A stretch of 64,000 nt of DNA, from positions 49,294,841 to 49,358,840 of the forward strand of contig CM051513.1 in assembly GCA_028015205.1 (NCBI GenBank). The letters are read 5' to 3'. The notes under the pieces were generated by a model, which was not told the DNA's origin, did no database searches, and was given only the letters and a program-made list of their open reading frames with translations. This DNA comes from Mytilisepta virgata (taxonomy: Eukaryota > Mollusca > Bivalvia > Mytilida > Mytilidae). The translations under genes and the position numbers were made by a program. Shown in pieces: positions 48,739 to 57,055 of this stretch (position 1 is its first letter; each line of letters begins with the position of its first letter).

Positions 48739-48774
48739 GAATGACTTCTCTGACTATCTTCACTTCCTTTTATA
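48739..48774 (-). promoter_or_regulatory. Core promoter of left BH1-motif gene
   Basis: TATAAAAGG (minus strand 48,774-48,766) is followed by the initiator TCATTC (48,744-48,739) about 30 nt later. The ATG follows within 10 nt. Confidence 0.7.
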
Positions 48775-48933
48775 CATTTATGACATGAGACTACTCTGCA
48801 TTGACAAACTTGTAACTGTCTACATATATACATGTATATATAGTGTTGCCAGAAGATCCCGATACCGGGGTTTTGTATCTGAGGCACTGGCAGTCCACCC
48901 GGACAGAGGAAAATACCGACAATCGTGTTCAGG

Positions 48934-49248
48934 ATGAACGAGATTACATCCGCCACCTTTCCTGATATGGTTCGCCACACATTCAACCTACAAAATACGA
49001 CCTTCAAGATCAACGTGTCGTTTGGATTTATACTGAGAAACGCAGAGACCGGAGAACTAAGATACTTCCATTCCAGGACGGGGACGAATGTTCTCTGTCT
49101 CGATGATGTTAGATGGACATCAAAGATGGCTGCACCCATTCTCTTGCTTTTTGCTGCTCATCGCTGTTTTTCTCTTGCTCTGCTAATGATGACCTTACCT
49201 CATTTCAGTTTTGGGGCAACTTGTCGCTGTTTTCGCCGCTGTTGCTAG
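48934..49248 (+). CDS. Truncated protein with SFGFILRN..ETGELRYFH motif, left-arm copy
   Basis: The ATG at 48,934 is followed by FNLQNTTFKINVSFGFILRN, then AETGELRYFHS (residues 37-47). I recall such SFGF+L.N.ETGE.R+F proteins as frequent in repeat-rich cnidarian and mollusc genomes, without a known function. From about residue 58 the frame enters a module (CATCAAAGATGGCTGC) that also occurs three times near the palindrome axis, then the TGCTC repeat. The tail is therefore not native and the gene appears cut short. It is divergent from the BH1-motif gene, with GTATATATAG at about 48,834 between them as a possible TATA box. Confidence 0.55.
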   Translation: MNEITSATFPDMVRHTFNLQNTTFKINVSFGFILRNAETGELRYFHSRTGTNVLCLDDVRWTSKMAAPILLLFAAHRCFSLALLMMTLPHFSFGATCRCFRRCC

Positions 49249-49458
49249 TGGTGGTCGATTGTCGTTAGTCAAAGATTGGATCTGTGCGAGAGCACCCTTA
49301 GATCCGGGTTATTTAAAAGTCCACTCTGCATTTATCCAGGCTTGTGACTGGCTATCATAAGATAGGCTGCATTAATCCTGCTCAATTTTTTAAGGGCACT
49401 CTGCATTTGTCCAGGCTTGTGACTGGCTATATATATGTATAAACATATATAGGCTGCA

Positions 49459-49662
49459 TTACCCTCCTTCCCTTTTTTTGTTATATTTTTTTCTGTTTTT
49501 CTTTGTAATATGTTCCAATTCCTCCGTCACATAGAGTCATTGCTGTCTTCAGCTGGAGGTGGGTCGTAGTCGTTCAATACACGGTTAAGCAGATATTTTC
49601 GTTTTTCTACGGCCTAATCCCATGATTCTTTTGATTCGTAGTCTTCCTATTCTCTCCAGCGT
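49459..49662 (-). pseudogene. Zinc-protein locus, 3' part, left arm (extra 2-bp disruption)
   Basis: This stretch mirrors 52,592-52,793, where the right arm keeps an open frame reading LNDYDPPPAEDSNDYVTEEL near its end. In the left arm two extra bases in CATAGAGTCATT (49,529-49,540) break that frame and create an early stop. The two upstream TAG codons seen in the right arm are also present. Confidence 0.6.
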
Positions 49663-50094
49663 TTAGCCGTTTTTCTTGATCTCTCTATGTACGGGGTCTT
49701 TATTTATGTCTTGATGCCAGGACACCAGTCCGAGGTAATGCTTTCGTATTTCGTCTCTGTATGAGTCAAACATGTCTCTATATGCTGCCAAGCGTGCCTT
49801 GTCTTCTTCCATTCCGGCTTCCACTACTTCGTTTACTGTCTGTGAGTATTCCGATTGATGTACTTGAAATGTTATGTTCAAAACGACTTCCCATAGGGAC
49901 TGTTCGCAAAGCTCTTCGGAGTCTTCGTTGGATCCATGGTCACTACTTTGTTCCGATTCATCGTTATCGGCTTCTGTGGTGGTGTCTGAAGCTGAATCAC
50001 TATAGTCTGTTGAATCCTCTTCAATACCATGTGCATTCTTTTTGTGTCGCACTAGGTTAAAGTTTTGCTTGGATTGGTATCCACAGGTATACAT
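49663..50094 (-). CDS. Acidic protein with incomplete C2H2 finger, left-arm copy
   Basis: The ATG at 50,094 follows directly on the TAA of the upstream frame and is in the same frame. The start reads YTCGYQSKQNFNLVRHKKNA and then H, which is C-x12-H-x4-H. This is the second half of a C2H2 zinc finger; the first Cys would fall where the Met is. An acidic, Asp/Ser/Glu-rich stretch (residues 24-65) follows, and then a helical segment with HYLGLVSWHQDINKDPVH. A +1 frame continues beyond the stop (see the right-arm copy). It is either a separate small gene or the middle of a broken longer one. Confidence 0.55.
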   Translation of the reverse strand: MYTCGYQSKQNFNLVRHKKNAHGIEEDSTDYSDSASDTTTEADNDESEQSSDHGSNEDSEELCEQSLWEVVLNITFQVHQSEYSQTVNEVVEAGMEEDKARLAAYRDMFDSYRDEIRKHYLGLVSWHQDINKDPVHREIKKNG

Positions 50095-50553
50095 TTAAGA
50101 CGTCTTTATTTCCTGGTAGTCGATAGCAGAATGAGTTCCGGTCGTCCTGCAAGTGCTTATATTAGATACAGGTTCCTCAGCGGCTTGTTGATTCATACAC
50201 AAGCGTTTGGCAAAGTATTCGTTTCGACATTGTTGCAGTTCAGATTTCACTTTTCTGATGAGGTCTCTTTTAAGTCTTTTCCACTCGTTGTCAATCCTTC
50301 TACATCCCTTGCAGATATTCATGTTTTTGTAGAAGTCCGCAAAGCTCTTGTTCGTTTGACACTTTTTACATTTCTTGTTTGGATCCACTTTGTTGGGTCC
50401 TCCACTTGTGTTATCCAGCCGTTTGGTTCTCTTCACTTTGGTTAGAAGTAATTTCCTTTTCCTTTGTGGTTTTGCTTTGGTGTTAGAAAGATCCACAGGT
50501 ATTAAATATCTAGCAGGAACCACTAAATTAACGAGAGGCGTTTTCGATGCCAT
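50095..50553 (-). CDS. Basic CxxC-CxxC zinc protein, left-arm copy
   Basis: The ATG at 50,553 gives 152 residues. It is strongly basic at 27-46 (KPQRKRKLLLTKVKRTKR, a likely nuclear-localisation region). A zinc-ribbon-like KKCKKCQTNKSFADFYKN...CKGCR follows at 61-85 (C62, C65, C81, C84), then a basic helix to 118. Such C..C.......F.......C..C proteins are common as DNA-binding proteins in phages and large DNA viruses. It ends in TAA immediately followed by the ATG of the acidic C2H2 ORF. Only M78 differs from the right-arm copy, where Leu stands. Confidence 0.62.
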   Translation of the reverse strand: MASKTPLVNLVVPARYLIPVDLSNTKAKPQRKRKLLLTKVKRTKRLDNTSGGPNKVDPNKKCKKCQTNKSFADFYKNMNICKGCRRIDNEWKRLKRDLIRKVKSELQQCRNEYFAKRLCMNQQAAEEPVSNISTCRTTGTHSAIDYQEIKTS

Positions 50554-50586
50554 TGATACGTGTGTGTTGTTTGACGGTCTTCAAAC

Positions 50587-50619
50587 AACTGACGAAATTA
50601 AACAAAACCTCTGATTATA
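50587..50619 (-). promoter_or_regulatory. Core promoter of left CxxC zinc gene
   Basis: Mirror of the right-arm arrangement: TATAAT upstream and the initiator TCAGTT about 29 nt downstream on the minus strand, about 35 nt before the ATG. The TATA element is weaker than those of the other two genes. Confidence 0.5.
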
Positions 50620-50894
50620 TTTTCGTTAAAAGCTTTTCATTGGTGTCGTGGTGACGAAGATTGCTTTTTTTCTATTCATTCAGACCTCACAGTTCGCTGT
50701 TCGTTGTTGCTATTGCTGCTGAGGTGAAGGTGGGATTCTAACTGTTTCGTTATAAGTCACCTCTTAGTCTCGTTGATGTTACGATGAACATCAAAGATGG
50801 CTGCGCCCAAGTAACGCGGACCTAAAAGAGAGCACCCTAATGAAACGAACATTTCAGAGTATTTCCGGATGGAAACGAACGTTTACGGATTTCA

Positions 50895-50971
50895 GTCCTA
50901 ACCCTAACTCGAGTCCTAACCCCAACTCTAATCCTAACCCTAACCCTAACACTAACCCTAACCCTAACCGT
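50895..50971. repeat. Degenerate telomere-like CCCTAA repeats, left of axis
   Basis: A run of CCTAACCCTAAC units, broken by variants such as CCCCAACTCTAAT and CGAGT. Its translation would be an Asn-Pro repeat, which I treat as incidental. The mirror run (TTAGGG) is at 51,174-51,238. Confidence 0.85.
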
Positions 50972-51064
50972 AGTCCTGTCTCTAGCCCTTATCGTAGGTC
51001 TGTCTCGTACTCCTACTCTAACAACTCATACCCCACGTCGATGGTTCACTAGTGCAAGCGTGAC

Positions 51065-51080
51065 TGTTTGCCTCATGTTT
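51065..51080. other. Spacer at the palindrome axis
   Basis: The 16 bases TGTTTGCCTCATGTTT lie between GTGCAAGCGTGAC (51,052-51,064) and its inverse GTCACGCTTGCAC (51,081-51,093). The arms differ at only a few positions next to it. Confidence 0.88.
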
Positions 51081-51173
51081 GTCACGCTTGCACCAGTGAA
51101 CCACCGGCGTGGGGTATGAGTTGTTAGAGTAGGAGTACGAGACAGACCTACGATAAGGGTTAGAGACAGGACT

Positions 51174-51238
51174 ACGGTTAGGGTTAGGGTTAGGGTTAGG
51201 ATTAGAGTTGGGGTTAGGACTCGAGTTAGGGTTAGGAC
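51174..51238. repeat. Degenerate telomere-like TTAGGG repeats, right of axis
   Basis: GGTTAGGGTTAGGGTTAGG with variants, the mirror of 50,895-50,971. On the plus strand the order is CCCTAA, axis, TTAGGG, which is opposite to what an end-to-end telomere fusion would leave. Confidence 0.85.
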
Positions 51239-51289
51239 TGAAATCCGTAAACGTTCGTTTCCGTCCGGAAATACTCTGAAATTTTCGTT

Positions 51290-51485
51290 TCATTAGGGTG
51301 CTCTCTTTTAGGTCCGCGTTACTTGGGCGCAGCCATCTTTGATGTCCATCGTAACATCAACGAGACTGGGAACATTCGTTCCCGTCCGGAAAGACTCTAA
51401 AACTTCTATTTCATAAGGGTGCTCTCTTTCAGGTCCGCGTTACATGGAGGCAGCCATCTTTGATGTTCATCGTAACATCAACGAG
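51290..51485. repeat. Tandem duplicate module in right arm only
   Basis: A module with AGGGTGCTCTCTTT, AGGTCCGCGTTAC, GCAGCCATCTTTGATG and CGTAACATCAACGAGACT occurs twice here but once in the left arm (50,770-50,842). GCCATCTT is a YY1-like site. The same module is fused into the ETGELRYFH gene. Confidence 0.75.
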
Positions 51486-51634
51486 ACTAAGAGGTGACTT
51501 ATAACGAAACAGTTAGAATCCCACCTTCACCTCAGCAGCAATAGCAACAACGAACAGCGAACTGTGAGGTCTGAATGAATAGAAAAAAAGCAATCTTCGT
51601 CACCATGACACCAATGAAAAGCTTTTAACGAAAA

Positions 51635-51667
51635 TATAATCAGAGGTTTTGTTTAATTTCGTCAGTT
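51635..51667 (+). promoter_or_regulatory. Core promoter of right CxxC zinc gene
   Basis: TATAAT at 51,635 and the initiator TCAGTT at 51,662, with the A at +29. The ATG lies at 51,701. Confidence 0.55.
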
Positions 51668-51700
51668 GTTTGAAGACCGTCAAACAACACACACGTATCA

Positions 51701-52159
51701 ATGGCATCGAAAACGCCTCTCGTTAATTTAGTGGTTCCTGCTAGATATTTAATACCTGTGGATCTTTCTAACACCAAAGCAAAACCACAAAGGAAAAGGA
51801 AATTACTTCTAACCAAAGTGAAGAGAACCAAACGGCTGGATAACACAAGTGGAGGACCCAACAAAGTGGATCCAAACAAGAAATGTAAAAAGTGTCAAAC
51901 GAACAAGAGCTTTGCGGACTTCTACAAAAACTTGAATATCTGCAAGGGATGTAGAAGGATTGACAACGAGTGGAAAAGACTTAAAAGAGACCTCATCAGA
52001 AAAGTGAAATCTGAACTGCAACAATGTCGAAACGAATACTTTGCCAAACGCTTGTGTATGAATCAACAAGCCGCTGAGGAACCTGTATCTAATATAAGCA
52101 CTTGCAGGACGACCGGAACTCATTCTGCTATCGACTACCAGGAAATAAAGACGTCTTAA
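51701..52159 (+). CDS. Basic CxxC-CxxC zinc protein, right-arm copy
   Basis: Same protein as the left-arm copy except Leu for Met at residue 78. The cysteines at 62, 65, 81 and 84 and the basic N-terminal region are conserved. The stop TAA (52,157-52,159) is followed without a gap by an in-frame ATG. It has its own TATA-initiator promoter. The role is unknown; DNA or RNA binding in the nucleus is inferred from charge and the zinc motif. Confidence 0.62.
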   Translation: MASKTPLVNLVVPARYLIPVDLSNTKAKPQRKRKLLLTKVKRTKRLDNTSGGPNKVDPNKKCKKCQTNKSFADFYKNLNICKGCRRIDNEWKRLKRDLIRKVKSELQQCRNEYFAKRLCMNQQAAEEPVSNISTCRTTGTHSAIDYQEIKTS

Positions 52160-52591
52160 ATGTATACCTGTGGATACCAATCCAAGCAAAACTTTAACCT
52201 AGTGCGACACAAAAAGAATGCACATGGTATTGAAGAGGATTCAACAGACTATAGTGATTCAGCTTCAGACACCACCACAGAAGCCGATAACGATGAATCG
52301 GAACAAAGTAGTGACCATGGATCCAACGAAGACTCCGAAGAGCTTTGCGAACAGTCCCTATGGGAAGTCGTTTTGAACATAACATTTCAAGTACATCAAT
52401 CGGAATACTCACAGACAGTAAACGAAGTAGTGGAAGCCGGAATGGAAGAAGACAAGGCACGCTTGGCAGCATATAGAGACATGTTTGACTCATACAGAGA
52501 CGAAATACGAAAGCATTACCTCGGACTGGTGTCCTGGCATCAAGACATAAATAAAGACCCCGTACATAGAGAGATCAAGAAAAACGGCTAA
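52160..52591 (+). CDS. Acidic protein with incomplete C2H2 finger, right-arm copy
   Basis: It is identical in layout to the left-arm copy: half of a C2H2 finger at residues 4-22, an Asp/Ser/Glu-rich region, then a helical C-terminal part. It ends KKNG at a short A run (52,580-52,584). At this point the +1 frame takes over and reads on for about 65 codons, so the frame seems to have been shifted by an indel in the A run. The same indel is in both arms, hence older than the duplication or spread by conversion. Confidence 0.55.
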   Translation: MYTCGYQSKQNFNLVRHKKNAHGIEEDSTDYSDSASDTTTEADNDESEQSSDHGSNEDSEELCEQSLWEVVLNITFQVHQSEYSQTVNEVVEAGMEEDKARLAAYRDMFDSYRDEIRKHYLGLVSWHQDINKDPVHREIKKNG

Positions 52592-52793
52592 ACGCTGGAG
52601 AGAATAGGAAGACTACGAATCAAAAGAATCATGGGATTAGGCCGTAGAAAAACGAAAATATCTGCTTAACCGTGTATTGAACGACTACGACCCACCTCCA
52701 GCTGAAGACAGCAATGACTATGTGACGGAGGAATTGGAACATATTACAAAGAAAAACAGAAAAAAATATAACAAAAAAAGGGAAGGAGGGTAA
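52592..52793 (+). pseudogene. Zinc-protein locus, 3' part in the +1 frame, right arm
   Basis: In the +1 frame relative to the acidic ORF the stretch reads KTAKRWRE, a TAG (52,605), EDYESKESWD, a second TAG (52,638), then AVEKRKYLLNRVLNDYDPPP and an acidic-basic end before TAA at 52,791. The composition fits a continuation of the acidic protein. The two TAG codons and the frame change mean it is a decayed end, unless TAG is read through or spliced around. GATTAG just before AVEK could be an acceptor. Confidence 0.5.
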
Positions 52794-53003
52794 TGCAGCC
52801 TATATATGTTTATACATATATATAGCCAGTCACAAGCCTGGACAAATGCAGAGTGCCCTTAAAAAATTGAGCAGGATTAATGCAGCCTATCTTATGATAG
52901 CCAGTCACAAGCCTGGATAAATGCAGAGTGGACTTTTAAATAACCCGGATCTAAGGGTGCTCTCGCACAGATCCAATCTTTGACTAACGACAATCGACCA
53001 CCA

Positions 53004-53318
53004 CTAGCAACAGCGGCGAAAACAGCGACAAGTTGCCCCAAAACTGAAATGAGGTAAGGTCATCATTAGCAGAGCAAGAGAAAAACAGCGATGAGCAGCA
53101 AAAAGCAAGAGAATGGGTGCAGCCATCTTTGATGTCCATCTAACATCATCGAGACAGAGAACATTCGTCCCCGTCCTGGAATGGAAGTATCTTAGTTCTC
53201 CGGTCTCTGCGTTTCTCAGTATAAATCCAAACGACACGTTGATCTTGAAGGTCGTATTTTGTAGGTTGAATGTGTGGCGAACCATATCAGGAAAGGTGGC
53301 GGATGTAATCTCGTTCAT
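53004..53318 (-). CDS. Truncated SFGFILRN..ETGELRYFH protein, right-arm copy
   Basis: It mirrors 48,934-49,248 with the same sequence and the same fusion to the CATCAAAGATGGCTGC module and repeat tail. The ATG is at 53,318. It is divergent from the BH1-motif locus. Confidence 0.55.
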   Translation of the reverse strand: MNEITSATFPDMVRHTFNLQNTTFKINVSFGFILRNAETGELRYFHSRTGTNVLCLDDVRWTSKMAAPILLLFAAHRCFSLALLMMTLPHFSFGATCRCFRRCC

Positions 53319-53477
53319 CCTGAACACGATTGTCGGTATTTTCCTCTGTCCGGGTGGACTGCCAGTGCCTCAGATACAAAACCCCGGTATCGGGATCTTC
53401 TGGCAACACTATATATACATGTATATATGTAGACAGTTACAAGTTTGTCAATGCAGAGTAGTCTCATGTCATAAATG

Positions 53478-53513
53478 TATAAAAGGAAGTGAAGATAGTC
53501 AGAGAAGTCATTC
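53478..53513 (+). promoter_or_regulatory. Core promoter of right BH1-motif locus
   Basis: TATAAAAGG at 53,478 and the initiator TCATTC at 53,508-53,513 are both intact, although the start codon that follows is lost. Confidence 0.7.
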
Positions 53514-53518
53514 GTACG

Positions 53519-53749
53519 ATAGACCCCTTCCAAGTATACGAGAGAATCGTCACTGCCATGTTCGAAGACGGTGTGGTGAACCAAGGAAGACTGATCGTAT
53601 TGTCGGCGTTTACTCGTACCTATTGTGAGCAGTTTCCGGATTGGGCGCCACATATTTGGACAGTGTACCATCGTGTTGATCTATCGAAACGGTTGGAATT
53701 GACCAATGAAAATGTCAGATTTTCGACCAATCGGAACGGGAGAAGTTAA
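53519..53749 (+). pseudogene. BH1-motif gene, right-arm copy, start codon lost
   Basis: The frame matches the left-arm gene, but the initiator codon is ATA (53,519-53,521) where the left arm has ATG. The next Met (codon 14) lies inside the BH1-like motif, so a product from it would lack the N-terminal part. The rest of the frame is intact to the stop at 53,749. The promoter is unchanged. Confidence 0.6.
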
Positions 53750-53834
53750 CCAATCACGATGTCGGAAAGATAGCCAATCCTGTTTCACGTTTCATAATAT
53801 AAGAACCAATCCAATCCATCTTCACAAATATATG

Positions 53835-53868
53835 TATATAAATAGACCAGCAAGAAGAAGAATCAGTC
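53835..53868 (+). promoter_or_regulatory. Core promoter of right PC4 gene
   Basis: TATATAAATAG (53,835-53,845), then the initiator TCAGTC (53,863-53,868) with its A 30 nt from the TATA start. The ATG is at 53,876. Confidence 0.72.
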
Positions 53869-53875
53869 AGCCGAT

Positions 53876-54394
53876 ATGCCACGTAAAGAAAAGAAAACCA
53901 AAGACCAGACCAAGCGAGATATCGTCCAAGACGCCATGACAGATTCCAATATTCCTTTGAAAGTACTACTGGGTGGAGGACGTTATGCTGAACTCACAGA
54001 ATGGAATGGAAGTAAAAGAGTAGATTTGAGATGTTGGGAAAGTGAAACAGTGCCCACAAAGACCGGAGTCAGCCTGTCGTTAATGCAGTGGAAAATGTTG
54101 TGCAGTACTACAGAAGTGGTGGACGACCTGATCACCAGAATCAAGGACAAAGAACCGGTGGACTGGACATATCATCTGGGAGAAGATGTTTATGTCATCA
54201 TTAAAGCACCCTATCCTATCATTCACATCAGAAAATATTTCGTGCCTAACGGAGAACTGACTTTACAGCCAACCAAGAGAGGTATAACGCTGAGTCCTTA
54301 CGAATGGCAAGAACTGAAGAAGATCATACCTTTGTTTGAAGAGAAAGAACCAGAACTTAAAACATTGACTGATGTAGATTTTGTAAAAATGTAA
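53876..54394 (+). CDS. Double PC4 (p15/SUB1-like) protein, right-arm copy
   Basis: 172 residues, translated identically to the left-arm copy, with PC4-like units at about 34-78 and 101-155. The TAA stop (54,392-54,394) is followed at once by AATAAA (54,395-54,400). This gives a very compact, virus-like gene end. Neighbours upstream are the BH1-motif locus in the same direction and the 31-bp array downstream. The role is probably transcription support or ssDNA binding during replication (inference from PC4 biology). Confidence 0.84.
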   Translation: MPRKEKKTKDQTKRDIVQDAMTDSNIPLKVLLGGGRYAELTEWNGSKRVDLRCWESETVPTKTGVSLSLMQWKMLCSTTEVVDDLITRIKDKEPVDWTYHLGEDVYVIIKAPYPIIHIRKYFVPNGELTLQPTKRGITLSPYEWQELKKIIPLFEEKEPELKTLTDVDFVKM

Positions 54395-54904
54395 AATAAA
54401 ATATGAAACTGTTTCATTTGTGTTTGTCGTCGATAAATATCCCAGTATACAATCACATCGATCAGTCTTGATCTACCAATCAAACCGACAACATGAGTAC
54501 CGAGTGGCCTTCCGATCATCAGCAGTAAACCCCATTCCTTGCGTAGCAGCAGCAGGAGCGAAATGAGCACGCGAGTAAGGTCCTGAGTAGGGATGAGCAG
54601 CAAAGAGCAAGAGAAGAGCAGCGATGAGCAGTGATGAGCAGCAATGAGCAAGAGAAGAGCAGTTGTGAGCAGCGATGAGCAAGAGATGAGCAGAAATGAG
54701 CACGCGAGTAAGGCCCTGAGTAGGGATGAGCAGCAAAGAACAAGAAAGGATCAGCGATGAGCAAGAGAAAAAACAGCGATGAGCAAGAGAAGAGCAGCGA
54801 TAACGAACAGCAAAAAGCAGCAGGAGCAGTAGTGGCAGCGAAAACAGAGACAAGTAGCCCCAAAAAACGAAATAAGCACGCGAGTAAGGTAAGGAGTAGC
54901 GATG

Positions 54905-57055
54905 AACAACAAAGGACAAGAGAAAAACAGTGATGAGCAACAAAGAGCGAGAGAAAAACAGCCATAAGCAGTAAAGAGCAAGAGAAAAACAGCGATGAGC
55001 AGTAAAGAACGAGAGAAAAACAGCGATGACCAGTAAAGAACAAGAGAAAAACATTGATGAGCAGTAAAGAGCAAGAGAAAAACAGTGATGAGCAACAAAG
55101 AACAAGAGAAAAAACAGCGATGAGAAGCATAGAGCAAGAGAAAAAAAGGCGATGAGCAGTAAAGAGCAAGAGAAAAACAGCGATGACCAGTAAAGAACAA
55201 GAGAAAAACAGTGATGAGCAGTAAAGAGCAAGAGAAAAACAGTGATGAGCAACAAAGAACAAGAGAAAAACAGCGATGAGAAGCATAGAGCAAGAGAAAA
55301 ACAGCGATGAGCAGTAAAGAGCAAGAGACAAACAGCGATGAGCTACAAAAACCAAGAGAAAAACAGCGATAAGCAGTAAAGAACAAGAGAAAAACAGTGA
55401 TGAGCAGTAGAGCAAGAGAAAAACAGTGATGAGCAACAAAGAACAAGAGAAAAAACAGCGACGAGCAGTAAACAGCACGAGAAAAACAGTGACGAGCAAC
55501 AAAAACCAAGAGAAAAACAGCGATGAGCAACAAAGAGCGAGAGAAAAACAGCGATAAGCAGTAAAGAGCAAGAGACAAACAGCGATGAGCTACAAAAACC
55601 AAGAGAAAAACAGCGATAAGCAGTAAAGAACAAGAGAAAAACAGTGATGAGCAGTAAAGAGCAAGAGAAAAACAGCCATAAGCAGTAAAGACCAAGAGAA
55701 AAAACAGCGACGAGCAATAAACAGCACGAGAAAAATAGCGACGAGCTACAAAAACCAAGAGAAAAACAGCGATGAGCAGTAAAGAACGAGAGAAAAACAG
55801 CGATGAGCAGCAAAGAGCACGTGGAAAACAGCGATGAGCTACAAAGAACAAGAGAAAAACAGCGATGAGCAGCAAAGAACAAGAGAAAAACAGCGACGAG
55901 CAGCAAAAAAACAAGAGAAAAACAACGACGAGCAGCATAGAGCACGAGAAAAACAGCGACGAGCTACAAAAACCAAGAGAAAAACAGCGATAAGCAGTAA
56001 CGAGCAAGAGAAAAACAGCGACGAGCAGCAAAGAGTACGAGAAAAACAGTGACGACCAGTAAAGAACAAGAGAAAAACAGTGATGAGCAGTAAAGAGCAA
56101 GAGAAAAACAGCGATGAGCTACAAAAACCAAGAGAAAAACAGCGATAAGCAGTAACGAGCAAGAGAAAAACAGCGATGAGACGTAAAGAACAAGAGAAAA
56201 ACAGTGATGAGCAGTAAAGAGCAAGAGAAAAACAGTGATGAGCAACAAAGAACAAGAGAAAAACAGCGATAAGCAGCAAAGAGTACGAGAAAAACAGTGA
56301 TGATCAACAAAGAGCGAGAGAAAAACAGCCATAAGCAGTAAAGAGCAAGAGAAAAACAGCGATGAGCAGTAAAGAACGAGAGAAAAACAGCGACGAGCAG
56401 TAAAGAACAAGAGAAAACCAGTGATGAGCAGTAAAGAACAAGAGAAAAACAGCGATGAGCAGCAAAGAACAAGAGAAAAACAGCGATGAGCAGCAAAGAG
56501 TACGAGAAAAACAGTGATGATCAACAAAGAGCGAGAGAAAAACAGCCATAAGCAGTAAAGACCAAGAGAAAAACAGCGATGAGCAGTAAAGAACGAGAGA
56601 AAAACAGCCATAAGCAGTAAAGACCAAGAGAAAAACAGCGATGAGCAGTAAAGAACGAGAGAAAAACAGCGACGAGCAGTAAAGAACAAGAGAAAAACAG
56701 TGATGAGCAACAAAGAACAAGAGAAAAACAGCGATGAGCAGCAAAGAACAAGAGAAAAACAGCGACGAGCAGCAAAGAACAAGAGAAAAACAGCGACGAG
56801 CAGCATAGAGCACGAGAAAAACAGCGACGAGCTACAAAAACCAAGAGAAAAACAACGATAAGCAGTAACGAGCAAGAGAAAAACAGCGATGAGCAGCAAA
56901 GAGTACGAGAAAAACAGTGACGACCAGTAAAGAACAAGAGAAAAACAGTGATGAGCAGTAAAGAGCAAGAGAAAAACAGTGATGAGCAACAAAGAACAAG
57001 AGAAAAACAGCGACGAGCAGCAAAGAGCACGAGAAAAACAGCGATGAACAAGATA
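54905..57055. repeat. 31-bp minisatellite, right arm (about 69 units)
   Basis: Inverse of the left-arm array (TGAGCAGTAAAGAGCAAGAG with AAAAACAGCGA). It is longer by roughly 620 bp, which equals 20 units. The long minus-strand ORFs are by-products of the stop-free unit. Confidence 0.93.

Noticed and set aside
48761..48763. GTG as start of the BH1-motif gene
   Set aside because: Animal genes start at ATG, and the TATA-initiator pair places the transcript start just downstream of this GTG, before the ATG at 48,733.
48624..49139. 171-codon minus-strand ORF overlapping the ETGELRYFH gene
   Set aside because: It is antisense to the conserved frame and starts within the YY1-like module. It looks like a shadow, although the mirrored copy is also open.
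50895..51238. Remnant of an end-to-end telomere fusion
   Set aside because: The order on the plus strand is CCCTAA then TTAGGG, opposite to a fusion of two chromosome ends, and the repeats are degenerate.
50840..51293. Asn-Pro repeat proteins (SPNPNSNPNPN)
   Set aside because: They are the translation of the telomere-like repeats, and one ORF runs across the palindrome axis on each strand.
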